Made by a program: the position numbers and the translations under genes | In this document: positions 8,317 through 14,390 of the stretch, piece after piece | Numbering within the stretch: position 1 is the stretch's first letter | Layout: every line of letters starts with the position of its first letter | Origin: Eubacteriaceae bacterium | GTDB taxonomy: Bacteria; Bacillota_A; Clostridia; Eubacteriales; Anaerofustaceae | DNA length: 15,524 nt | Direction: 5' to 3' | NCBI GenBank assembly: GCA_031280495.1 | Contig: JAITGT010000083.1 | Coordinates: forward strand, 1 to 15,524 | Notes under the pieces: model-generated | What the model saw: the letters and a program-made list of their open reading frames with translations, nothing else | The model's database searches: none | Told to the model about the DNA's origin: nothing

Positions 8317-8545
8317 GTAAACAACACAATAATGAAATAAAATAATGCTTCTGCGATTAATTTCCCATTTGTGCAGCGCCCCTCACGGAGAGAGCCCACC
8401 CAACGGCGAACTGCCGCAAAGGCGGCAAGGATGGAGATGCGCGAGGCTGACAGCGCCGCCTTTTCGCCCTCTTTGGAAAAGCAGTGTTGCCTGAGGCTCA
8501 ATATTTGCCAACAAGGCGAAACGAATAGCCGATTTGGCGCTTTGC

Positions 8546-8595
8546 TGCTATAATTAAGTGTCCGTCTTGTATCCACACAAGAACGAGAACGGAGG
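8546..8595 (+). promoter_or_regulatory. Extended -10 promoter and hairpin leader of the panT-like gene
   Basis: TGCTATAAT (8546-8554) is a perfect extended -10 element; no clear -35 is present. Transcription would start near 8561. From that point the leader can fold as TCCGT (8561-8565) with ACGGA (8589-8593), enclosing CTTGT (8566-8570) with ACAAG (8577-8581). The lower stem takes in the first bases of the Shine-Dalgarno sequence GGAGG (8591-8595), which sits 7 nt before the ATG. The elements are seen; regulation by occlusion is inference. Confidence 0.5.
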
Positions 8596-8602
8596 CATTT
8601 AA

Positions 8603-9232
8603 ATGAAAAGCAAAAAGACCGTCCTTCTTGCCCAATTTTCCACTCTTTTGGCCATCGAAGCCATTGTATGTTTTACGCCGCTAGGCTCCCTGCCTATCGG
8701 CCCAATTGTTGCGACCCTTGCCCATATTCCAGTCATCGTCACAGCAGCGGCGCTCGGAACCGGATTTGGCACTCTCATGGGGTTCGTCACAGGAGTTTTC
8801 TCACTGGCTATCTGGACATTCATGCCGCCTCAACCTTTTGTAGCTTTTGTCTTTTCGCCCTTTTACACGCTGGGCGAATTGCGCGGAGGCCTTCCCAGCT
8901 TGCTAATCAGCATTGTGCCCCGCGCGCTTATTGGAACAGCGACCGGGTTATGCCTCTCTTCATTCCGGAAAAGAAAAGAGCCAGGCTTTTTTGCCTACAT
9001 GCTTGCAGGCGCAGTTGGATCTGCAGCCAACACAGTTTTGGTTCTCGGAGGCGTGTACGCGTTCTATGGCCAGGAATATGCGGCTGCGTATGGGATAGAG
9101 TATTCAATGCTTCTTGGCGCAATTGGCACAGTCATCCTGACAAATGGGATTTTGGAGGCTGTTCTTGGCGCTCTTTCCTGCCGTTTTGTCGGAAAGCCGC
9201 TGAGAAAGATTGCAGAGCGGGGCATGAGATAG
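8603..9232 (+). CDS. ECF transporter S-component, probably pantothenate-specific (PanT-like)
   Basis: This is a 209-residue integral membrane protein with about six hydrophobic segments, the size and topology of energy-coupling-factor S-components, which bind a vitamin and dock onto a shared EcfAAT module encoded elsewhere. The N-terminal part (LLAIEAIVCFTPLG, then GPIVATLAHIPVIVTAAALG and GFGTLMGFVTGVFSL) and the C-terminal GSAANTVLVLGGVYAF stretch resemble clostridial pantothenate S-components. The neighbouring pantothenate kinase supports that substrate. The start has GGAGG 7 nt upstream. Pantothenate specificity is inference from family resemblance and context; another vitamin S-component remains possible. 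Confidence 0.8.
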   Translation: MKSKKTVLLAQFSTLLAIEAIVCFTPLGSLPIGPIVATLAHIPVIVTAAALGTGFGTLMGFVTGVFSLAIWTFMPPQPFVAFVFSPFYTLGELRGGLPSLLISIVPRALIGTATGLCLSSFRKRKEPGFFAYMLAGAVGSAANTVLVLGGVYAFYGQEYAAAYGIEYSMLLGAIGTVILTNGILEAVLGALSCRFVGKPLRKIAERGMR

Positions 9233-9365
9233 ATGCCTGGCATGTTCAAGGCGCGCTAGAATGGCTGCCGCAGCTTTAGCAGCGCGGGCGAGATTTGCCC
9301 AAAGCGCGCGCATTTAGGCTTTGCCTAGAAAGGGGAGCGCAGACTGGCTCTGCGCAAGCGCCATT
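9233..9365 (+). promoter_or_regulatory. Highly structured panT-coaX intercistronic region
   Basis: This 133-nt gap contains several perfect stems. GCGCGCT (9251-9257) pairs with AGCGCGC (9303-9309) and encloses two hairpins, GCTGC (9264-9268) with GCAGC (9279-9283) and GGGC (9286-9289) with GCCC (9297-9300), giving a possible three-way junction. Next comes TAGGC-TTT-GCCTA (9315-9327), then GCGCAGA-CTGGC-TCTGCGC (9337-9355). The Shine-Dalgarno-like AGGGGAG (9331-9337) abuts the last hairpin. There is no T-run, so a classical terminator is unlikely. It matches no RNA family I recognise. Confidence 0.5.
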
Positions 9366-10139
9366 ATGAAAATTCTGGCTGTCGACGTCGGCAACACCAC
9401 TACTGAGTTTGGAGTCTTCGTGGATGAAGCGCTTGCCTGCCGATTCCGCTTAATTACTAAGGAGAAGAGGACGTCTGATGAGCTGACTGCCTTTCTTTCA
9501 CAAATGCTGGCTCTTAACGGGCTTGCAACGCAGGATATCTCGGATTCAATTGTTTCAAGCGTCGTGCCAGACGTGAACCATTCGCTTGTCAGCGCACTGG
9601 CCAAACTCACAGGGAATGCGCCAATTATGATTGGACCCGGCATCAAAACGGTTATTTCCATAAAGTGCGACGATCCTAGGGAGGTTGGGGCAGACCGCAT
9701 TGTAGACGCTGTCGCCGCATACATCGAGTATGGAGGGCCCGTCCTTGTGATCAATTTCGGCACAGCAACCCGCTATGACCTTGTGAACGAAAAAGGGGAG
9801 TTTTGCGCTGCCGTTACGGCTCCCGGCATTAAGATATCTGCGGACGCGCTTTGGCGCAATGCAGCCAAGCTTCCGCAAATTGAAATTGCAAAGCCTGAAT
9901 CCGTTCTTGCAAAAAATACAATAACCAGTATGCAGGCTGGTTTGGTATATGGCCAAATAGGGGCTACGGAGCATATAGTCCATGAAATGCGAAAAGAATC
10001 CGGCCTAAATGCAAAAACTGTTGCGTGCGGTGGATATGCAGGCATTATCCAGCCTTACACCGATGCAATTGATGTCTATGATCCCTTGCTGACAATGAAA
10101 GGCCTGAAAATACTTTATGACAAAAACAGAAGAAAATGA
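9366..10139 (+). CDS. coaX: Type III pantothenate kinase (CoaX) with substituted catalytic aspartate
   Basis: CoaX phosphorylates pantothenate, the first step of coenzyme A synthesis; it is an ASKHA-fold, potassium-dependent enzyme not inhibited by CoA. The ATG at 9366 gives 257 residues, the usual length, and the canonical N-terminus with AVDVGNTTTEFGVF; a TTG frame extension from 9321 adds residues without family support. GADRIVDAVAAY with Asp110, APGIKISADAL, the ACGG motif near the C-terminus and LTMKGLKILYDKN all match. The expected third catalytic aspartate, in the D-x-GTATT motif, is Asn130 (codon AAT at 9753) in INFGTATRYD, and the second Thr after GTAT is Arg. Activity is therefore uncertain. 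The panT-like gene upstream fits a pantothenate salvage role. Confidence 0.9.
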   Translation: MKILAVDVGNTTTEFGVFVDEALACRFRLITKEKRTSDELTAFLSQMLALNGLATQDISDSIVSSVVPDVNHSLVSALAKLTGNAPIMIGPGIKTVISIKCDDPREVGADRIVDAVAAYIEYGGPVLVINFGTATRYDLVNEKGEFCAAVTAPGIKISADALWRNAAKLPQIEIAKPESVLAKNTITSMQAGLVYGQIGATEHIVHEMRKESGLNAKTVACGGYAGIIQPYTDAIDVYDPLLTMKGLKILYDKNRRK

Positions 10140-11082
10140 GATTTCCAGGCAGCTTGCATTCTTTCGATGCGCCCTCGCACCTATGGCAGGCGTGACAGAC
10201 GCGGCGTTTCGCAGCGTCTGCCACGCGTATGGCAGCCATATGATGTACACAGAAATGGTATCGGCAAAAGGCCTATGCCATGCTAATGCAAAAAGTGAGA
10301 GCCTTTTGCAGCTGTCAAAAGGCGAGCCTTTCACAGGGCTTCAGCTTTTTGGCAGCGATCCTGACATTTTGGCTCAGGCAGTCGAAACTTTCGCCAACCC
10401 ACGCCCTTTCGGGTTTGTCGACATTAACCTAGGGTGCCCTGCCGCCAAAGTCATTAAGAATGGAGACGGGAGCGCACTTGCAGAAGATTTTCATAGGATG
10501 GAAAAATGCCTTCGCGCAATGGCGCGCGCATCCCAAAAGCCGGTGACAGCCAAAATTAGGATTGGCTCGAAAGGCCGCTTGTATGGAGTGGAAACCGCGC
10601 TGCTCCTTCAAGAATGCGGCGTGTCAGCGATTGCAGTGCACGGCAGAACCAGAGAGCAGTTGTATGCCGGCAATGCCGACTGGAATGCAATTGCAGAAAT
10701 TGTTGACGCAGTTCACATCCCTGTCATTGCCAATGGGGATGTGGATTCCGTTGAAAAATACGAAGCTATTCTCTGCGCCACTGGCGCATGCGGGGCAATG
10801 ATTGGAAGGGGCGCCCTTGGGAACCCTTTTATTTTTGCTGAAATTCGCGCTTGCCAAAAAGGGGTCACTCGCCCGTTCACGCATAGCCAAAAAATCCAAG
10901 TGGTGAGAGAGCATCTTTCCCTGCTTCTGGAGGAAAAAGGAAAGGCCGCTTTGCCTGCCTTTCGCAAACACTTTGTCTGGTACACAAAAGGCATGCCGCA
11001 CTCTGCTGCCCTCCGAAGGGAAATCCAGTCCCAGGAAACGGCTGAGGGCATGTTTGACCTGATGGACAGAATTGAGGCATAA
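10117..11082 (+). CDS. dus: tRNA-dihydrouridine synthase (DusB-like)
   Basis: This FMN and NADPH-dependent enzyme reduces specific uridines in tRNA to dihydrouridine. The protein has 321 residues. Motifs are APMAGVTDAAFR (21-32), TEMVSAKGL, QLFGSDP, DINLGCPAAKV with the catalytic Cys107, TAKIRIG, HGRTREQLY (175-183), ANGDVDS and IGRGALGNPF for flavin phosphate, then a C-terminal helical domain. The start at 10117 lies 23 nt inside coaX; no usable ATG, GTG or TTG occurs further down before the conserved APMAG motif. Translation is probably coupled to coaX. The exact uridine position modified cannot be told from sequence. Confidence 0.95.
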   Translation: MTKTEENEISRQLAFFRCALAPMAGVTDAAFRSVCHAYGSHMMYTEMVSAKGLCHANAKSESLLQLSKGEPFTGLQLFGSDPDILAQAVETFANPRPFGFVDINLGCPAAKVIKNGDGSALAEDFHRMEKCLRAMARASQKPVTAKIRIGSKGRLYGVETALLLQECGVSAIAVHGRTREQLYAGNADWNAIAEIVDAVHIPVIANGDVDSVEKYEAILCATGACGAMIGRGALGNPFIFAEIRACQKGVTRPFTHSQKIQVVREHLSLLLEEKGKAALPAFRKHFVWYTKGMPHSAALRREIQSQETAEGMFDLMDRIEA

Positions 11083-11172
11083 GGGCTTAAACAAAAAGAA
11101 AAGAATGCAGGACTCCGCAAACACGTTTCTTCGGCTCTGCCCTTGCGGCTTGCGATGCAAGGCCATGCCTTA
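11083..11172. other. Convergent spacer between dus and the pgsA-like gene
   Basis: This 90-bp tail-to-tail gap contains an imperfect stem around GGCTTGC-GAT-GCAAGGCC (11149-11166, one bulge). On the minus strand the sequence becomes T-rich (ATTCTTTTCTTTTTG) about 40 nt beyond that stem, so it is not a compact intrinsic terminator. No gene is present. Confidence 0.3.
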
Positions 11173-11727
11173 TTAGGCGGTTTGCTTTCTTTTGCGCAGA
11201 AAAATGCGAAGATAGGAGATAAACGCTGCCGCCATTAGCACAAGGGTTACATACAGGCCCATATAGCCAACGTTGTACGGTGCACGAAGCATTATGGCGA
11301 CGCTGGACAGATAAAAACTGCCCGTAGCTGATTTTCCCCAAATATTCGAAGGTATCATGCTGACTTTCATGATTTTCTTTAAGTAAATTGCGCCGATGCC
11401 CATGATTGTTTCCTTAATAAAGATGAACAGAAAGAAAAGCATGGGCACGGAATAGCGAATGCAGATGACAAGAATGACTGCTGTTTGGGTCGCTTTGTCC
11501 GCCAGGGGATCCAGCACTTTGCCTAATTCTGTCACCATGTTGTATCGGCGGGCAACAATGCCGTCAGCCACGTCTGTCAGAAAGGATAAGGACAATACGC
11601 AAAGCGCAGCATACGGAATCCCGTCCTCCCCTAAAAAGAGGGCGATGAACAATGGAATGAGCAGAATGCGCAGGATTGAGAGCATATTTGGAATCTTATA
11701 GACGTCATGCTTTCGAAAGTGGCTCAT
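11173..11727 (-). CDS. pgsA: CDP-alcohol phosphatidyltransferase, probably phosphatidylglycerophosphate synthase
   Basis: This membrane enzyme transfers a phosphatidyl group from CDP-diacylglycerol to an alcohol; the likely acceptor is glycerol 3-phosphate, giving the precursor of phosphatidylglycerol. It has 184 residues with about five or six hydrophobic helices. The family motif D-G-x2-A-R-x8-G-x3-D-x3-D is complete from Asp55 to Asp77 (DGIVARRYN ... GKVLDPLADK), preceded by Asp52. The N-terminal IPNMLSILRILLIPLF is typical of PgsA. The ATG at 11727 is chosen because GAGG lies 5 nt upstream; a TTG at 11745 has no such site. Cardiolipin or phosphatidylinositol synthases share the motif, so the acceptor is inferred. 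Confidence 0.87.
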   Translation of the reverse strand: MSHFRKHDVYKIPNMLSILRILLIPLFIALFLGEDGIPYAALCVLSLSFLTDVADGIVARRYNMVTELGKVLDPLADKATQTAVILVICIRYSVPMLFFLFIFIKETIMGIGAIYLKKIMKVSMIPSNIWGKSATGSFYLSSVAIMLRAPYNVGYMGLYVTLVLMAAAFISYLRIFLRKRKQTA

Positions 11728-11753
11728 ATAATCCTCGCGTGGCAACTAAAACG

Positions 11754-11781
11754 ATTCTATCATAGAAAAAAGCAAAAACAA
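11754..11781 (-). promoter_or_regulatory. Promoter for the pgsA-like gene
   Basis: On the minus strand TTGTTT (11781 to 11776) and TAGAAT (11759 to 11754) are separated by 16 nt. TGA directly precedes the -10 hexamer as an extended -10 element. The -10 lies about 26 nt upstream of the chosen ATG, leaving a short leader that contains the GAGG site. Confidence 0.6.
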
Positions 11782-11869
11782 ATGGAATCTTGCATAGCGC
11801 ACTGCATACATTAAAAACTCCTACCTGCCATTTTCCGCACAATTCCGCTAATATGTGACGAAAAGCGCT

Positions 11870-11897
11870 TAGGCAGCGATCTTTGCAGAAGTATAAT
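11870..11897 (+). promoter_or_regulatory. Promoter for tepA
   Basis: TAGGCA (11870-11875) and a consensus TATAAT (11892-11897) are spaced by 16 nt. The -10 hexamer covers the upstream in-frame ATG at 11896, so that codon cannot be the tepA start if this promoter is used. The predicted leader is about 65 nt and ends in the GGAGG before 11971. Confidence 0.5.
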
Positions 11898-11970
11898 GCT
11901 GCCTATTCGGGATAGAATAAATGCAGTTTTAACAACAATCAAACTATTTGTTTCGGACGGGGAGGGAGCT

Positions 11971-12714
11971 ATGCAAAGAAACGAGATGAACGCGGATGGG
12001 GCTGATGAAGAGGAAAGCCGAGAAGGGGAGGGAGAGTTTATCAGTGACGGGGATCAGGATTCTATCAAGCAGTATGGAAACCCAAACCGCCTCTACGACA
12101 CAGGCATTTTGCCAATTAGCATTATCGGGGAAGTGGAAGGCCACATTGAGTTAGGGCCAGGGCGAAAAGCGACTAAGTACGAACACATCATACCCCTTAT
12201 TCTTGAGGCGGAGCAAAATCCAGAAGTAAGGGGGGTTTTGCTGATTCTCAACACGATGGGCGGAGACGTGGAGGCAGGGTTAGCCATTGCTGAATTGATT
12301 GCAGGAATGCGCAAGCCAACTGTGTCACTAGTCCTTGGGGGAGGGCACTCTATCGGCGTTCCGCTTGCCGTATCCACTGATTTTTCGTTTATCGCCCCGA
12401 CTGCCTCAATGACCATACACCCAATTCGCATGAATGGGCTGGTCATCGGTGTTGCACAAAGCTTTGAATATATCAAAAAGATACAGGATCGCGTCGTCGA
12501 TTTCGTTGTCGAGCATTCTGCAATCAGTGAAGCGTATTTCCTTCACTTTATGCTGAATGCAGACGAATTGGTCAATGACATCGGCTCAATACTCATCGGG
12601 AAAAAAGCTGTTGAAGTGGGCTTAATTGATGCGGTCGGCTCAATTTCCAGCGCGCTTTCCAAGCTGATGGAGCTTATCGCTCAAGCGGCTGAAAAGGAAA
12701 GCGAAAGAATATAA
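11971..12714 (+). CDS. tepA: ClpP-like serine protease TepA
   Basis: This is a ClpP/crotonase-fold protease of the TepA (YmfB) type. In Bacillus subtilis the relative has been linked to protein translocation and to degradation of small acid-soluble spore proteins during outgrowth. The ATG at 11971 gives 247 residues, the length of B. subtilis TepA as I recall it, and has GGAGG 5 nt upstream. After a strongly acidic stretch (about 5-30) come LPISIIGEVEGH, LILNTMGGDVEAGLAIAEL, GGGHSIGVPLA with nucleophile Ser127, and MTIHPIRMNGLVIG with His150. The last stretch includes IGKKAVEVGLIDAVG. It is monocistronic and ends in a strong stem-loop shared with the convergent nitroreductase gene. It does not carry the usual ClpP ATPase-docking context, and no spore genes flank it. 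Confidence 0.9.
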   Translation: MQRNEMNADGADEEESREGEGEFISDGDQDSIKQYGNPNRLYDTGILPISIIGEVEGHIELGPGRKATKYEHIIPLILEAEQNPEVRGVLLILNTMGGDVEAGLAIAELIAGMRKPTVSLVLGGGHSIGVPLAVSTDFSFIAPTASMTIHPIRMNGLVIGVAQSFEYIKKIQDRVVDFVVEHSAISEAYFLHFMLNADELVNDIGSILIGKKAVEVGLIDAVGSISSALSKLMELIAQAAEKESERI

Positions 12715-12720
12715 TGCGCT

Positions 12721-12745
12721 AAAAAAGGCCTTGCGGCCTTCTTTT
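12721..12745. terminator. Bidirectional intrinsic terminator between tepA and nitroreductase gene
   Basis: AAGGCC (12725-12730) and GGCCTT (12735-12740) form a perfect stem with a TTGC loop. On the minus strand the stem is followed by TTTTTT, a strong terminator for the nitroreductase gene, whose stop is only 5 nt before the stem. On the plus strand it is followed by CTTTTCTATTTT, adequate for tepA. Confidence 0.85.
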
Positions 12746-13282
12746 CTATTTTCGGACAACATCAATTCTATACCCACTGTCCCTTGCCTTAAGGGGCTCT
12801 TCCGGGATGCCGACAGCGATCGACGTGACGGGCTTAAAGCTTTCGGGAATTCCCAATTCGGCCGCCAGCGACGGATCAGATGCAAATGCCCCATTTGGCA
12901 TAAAAAGATACACCGTGCCCAATCCCAAAGCTGTTGCGGCTAAAATCATGTTCTCTGCGACGCAGGCGGCATTTGCGTAATCAATGCCAGGCATTCTGCC
13001 CTCTTCGGAAAAGAGCGCAATAAGAGTGGGCGCATGGTAGAAGAGGCTTGACGGCCCTGGCCCTGGCCCGCCGCTGCCAAATGCTTTTTTCCCTGCTTCG
13101 TCGATTTTTCCAAGCAGCGCCTGATCCTGTATAGCAGCGATTTTAAGGCTCTTAAACGCTGCCATTCCGACCGGCGCGGCACAGCCGGCTTTAATGATCT
13201 GATCGAGCTGCTCATCTGTGATCTGCTCTTTGGCGTACTTGCGCACGGATTGGCGCTGGTACACTGCGTCAAAAAAATCCAT
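12746..13282 (-). CDS. Nitroreductase-family flavoprotein
   Basis: This is an FMN-binding oxidoreductase of the nitroreductase superfamily, normally a dimer using NAD(P)H; the physiological substrate is not predictable. It has 178 residues. The N-terminal FFDAVYQRQSVRKY motif is the classic flavin-binding start, followed by AAPVGMAAFKSL, the central helix region NAACVAENMILAATALGLGTVYL, and the C-terminal VTSIAVGIPEEP. A glycine-proline-rich loop GSGGPGPGPSS (69-79) sits where the family has a variable helical insert, and could form part of the substrate pocket. The start has GGAGGG 5 nt upstream (13288-13293). Confidence 0.88.
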   Translation of the reverse strand: MDFFDAVYQRQSVRKYAKEQITDEQLDQIIKAGCAAPVGMAAFKSLKIAAIQDQALLGKIDEAGKKAFGSGGPGPGPSSLFYHAPTLIALFSEEGRMPGIDYANAACVAENMILAATALGLGTVYLFMPNGAFASDPSLAAELGIPESFKPVTSIAVGIPEEPLKARDSGYRIDVVRK

Positions 13283-13305
13283 ATTAGCCCTCCATGAATT
13301 TCTCT

Positions 13306-13334
13306 ATTATACCACTGCAAAGAAATTTAATCAA
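13306..13334 (-). promoter_or_regulatory. Sigma-A-type promoter for the nitroreductase gene
   Basis: On the minus strand TTGATT (13334 to 13329) and TATAAT (13311 to 13306) are separated by exactly 17 nt. TGG precedes the -10 hexamer as an extended -10. This is the best promoter in the window. The leader is about 15-20 nt and includes the Shine-Dalgarno sequence. Confidence 0.75.
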
Positions 13335-13434
13335 ATATTGCCATAAGTTTTGCTTCATAGGCCCGGCTGGTCGCCTGTGGGCAAAAGATCGATTATTAAT
13401 CAGAAGGAAGCTGCATATCTTATAATCTTTCAAG

Positions 13435-13443
13435 TGATATAAT
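13435..13443 (+). promoter_or_regulatory. Extended -10 element abutting the licD start codon
   Basis: TGATATAAT (13435-13443) is a perfect extended -10 whose expected start point, about 7 nt downstream, coincides with the A of the licD ATG at 13450. A second TATAAT lies at 13421-13426 and would give a leader of about 17 nt without a Shine-Dalgarno sequence. Neither has a recognisable -35. Confidence 0.5.
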
Positions 13444-13449
13444 TAATCC

Positions 13450-14382
13450 ATGCAGATTTTGACGGATGCTTGCGCCAATACAGATTCCACCAAGCAGATA
13501 GCTGAAAGAAATATTGCTGAATCCAGTCCAGAAGAAATTCGTTCTGTGCAGGAAAAAGCGCTTGAAATACTAAAGTATTTTGACAGCTTTTGCACAGAGA
13601 ATTCACTTAGCTATTTTTTGTGCGGAGGCGCCCTCATTGGCGCAGTCCGCGAAGGCGGCTTCGTGCCATGGGATGACGACATCGATGTTTTTATGCTCAG
13701 GGAAGACTATGAAGCGCTTGCGCAGCTATGGCCGGCATATGCTGACACTGGAAAATTTTCGCTCTGCCGCAGCGGAAAGGAATCAAATTTTAGGCATGCC
13801 GACACTTCCATTGTCCATGTAAATACAACATTTGTCAATCTTCACAGCCAGGACATGGACATTCCGCACGGCATTGCGCTGGATGTTATTCCTTTGGACG
13901 GATTGGCGCCCTCTGCTGTTGGCCGGGTGGCCCAAAAATTTTGGGCGCTGGCGTATTGCCTGTTTAATGCCCAGCGCCTGCCAGATCACCAAGGCAAATT
14001 TGTGCGGGCGATCTCAAGGATTGCACTGTCGCTTTTGCCCTCAAAGCGGCTGAGATACGCAGTGTGGTCATTTGCAGAAAAAAAAATGTCGCGTTACCCG
14101 GCAAAATCCGCTTGCGAGCTTACGGAACTTGTGACAGGCCTAAAGTATTTAGGGCTAAGGTATTCTCGAGAGATGTTTGCTAAGCATGAGTATGTCGAAT
14201 TCGAGGGATTTCCCGCCCGTGCGCCGAGTGGCTACCGCAAGTATCTGGAGCTGGCATTTGGGAACTACATGGCGCTTCCGCCTGAAAACGAGCGCAAGCC
14301 AAAGCACCAGACTGCTTATTTTAACGCATACGAGCCGTATGAAGCTTATCAGGGAATATATTACTGCAAAACAGGGGATTAG
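13450..14382 (+). CDS. licD: LicD-family phosphotransferase
   Basis: LicD-family enzymes (nucleotidyltransferase-like fold) transfer phosphocholine, or in related members ribitol phosphate or other phospho-groups, onto teichoic acids or glycans. It has 310 residues. The core motif occupies residues 59-80, with GGALIGAVREGG followed by WDDDIDV, whose aspartates Asp75-Asp77 and Asp79 bind metal; DVIPLDGL follows. The C-terminal YRKYLELAFGNYM motif is also typical. The frame is closed by TAA at 13444, directly upstream, so ATG 13450 is the first possible start; it has no Shine-Dalgarno sequence. Residues 1-25 are not conserved family sequence. It heads a cluster with tarI (8-nt gap) and tarJ, which supply CDP-ribitol. 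No choline uptake or activation genes are visible, so a non-choline donor should be considered. Confidence 0.9.
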   Translation: MQILTDACANTDSTKQIAERNIAESSPEEIRSVQEKALEILKYFDSFCTENSLSYFLCGGALIGAVREGGFVPWDDDIDVFMLREDYEALAQLWPAYADTGKFSLCRSGKESNFRHADTSIVHVNTTFVNLHSQDMDIPHGIALDVIPLDGLAPSAVGRVAQKFWALAYCLFNAQRLPDHQGKFVRAISRIALSLLPSKRLRYAVWSFAEKKMSRYPAKSACELTELVTGLKYLGLRYSREMFAKHEYVEFEGFPARAPSGYRKYLELAFGNYMALPPENERKPKHQTAYFNAYEPYEAYQGIYYCKTGD

Positions 14383-14390
14383 GTGGAGAA

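Larger units (their letters stand above)
8261..8602. other. Divergent intergenic region between hydrolase and panT-like gene
   Basis: This 342-bp stretch has no convincing gene. From left to right it holds the hydrolase Shine-Dalgarno and promoter-like elements, then roughly 200 bp (8341-8540) of unexplained sequence, then the promoter and leader of the S-component gene. The unexplained part contains one perfect stem TGCCGC-AAAG-GCGGCA (8412-8427) without a T-tract. Short frames cross it on both strands, but none has a Shine-Dalgarno sequence or recognisable protein features. I could not match it to a riboswitch class I know. Confidence 0.5.

Noticed and set aside
8341..8540. Known riboswitch (TPP, glycine, FMN, cobalamin, ZTP) upstream of the panT-like gene
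   Set aside because: None of the conserved core sequences I know could be found, and the likely promoter lies downstream of this block, so it would not be in the panT transcript.
8371..8553. 60-residue plus-strand frame in the divergent spacer
   Set aside because: It has no Shine-Dalgarno sequence, no recognisable motif and biased composition, and the promoter of the next gene lies inside its 3' end.
8133..8576. 147-residue minus-strand frame overlapping the hydrolase 5' end
   Set aside because: It overlaps the well-supported hydrolase N-terminus in another frame and runs through its promoter; it has no coding signals.
9321..9365. TTG-initiated extension of coaX
   Set aside because: The 15 extra residues have no counterpart in the family, and the region is occupied by perfect RNA stems and a Shine-Dalgarno-like site.
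11896..11970. Upstream ATG for tepA at 11896
   Set aside because: The codon lies within the consensus -10 hexamer, has no Shine-Dalgarno sequence, and would add 25 residues; ATG 11971 has GGAGG at 5 nt.
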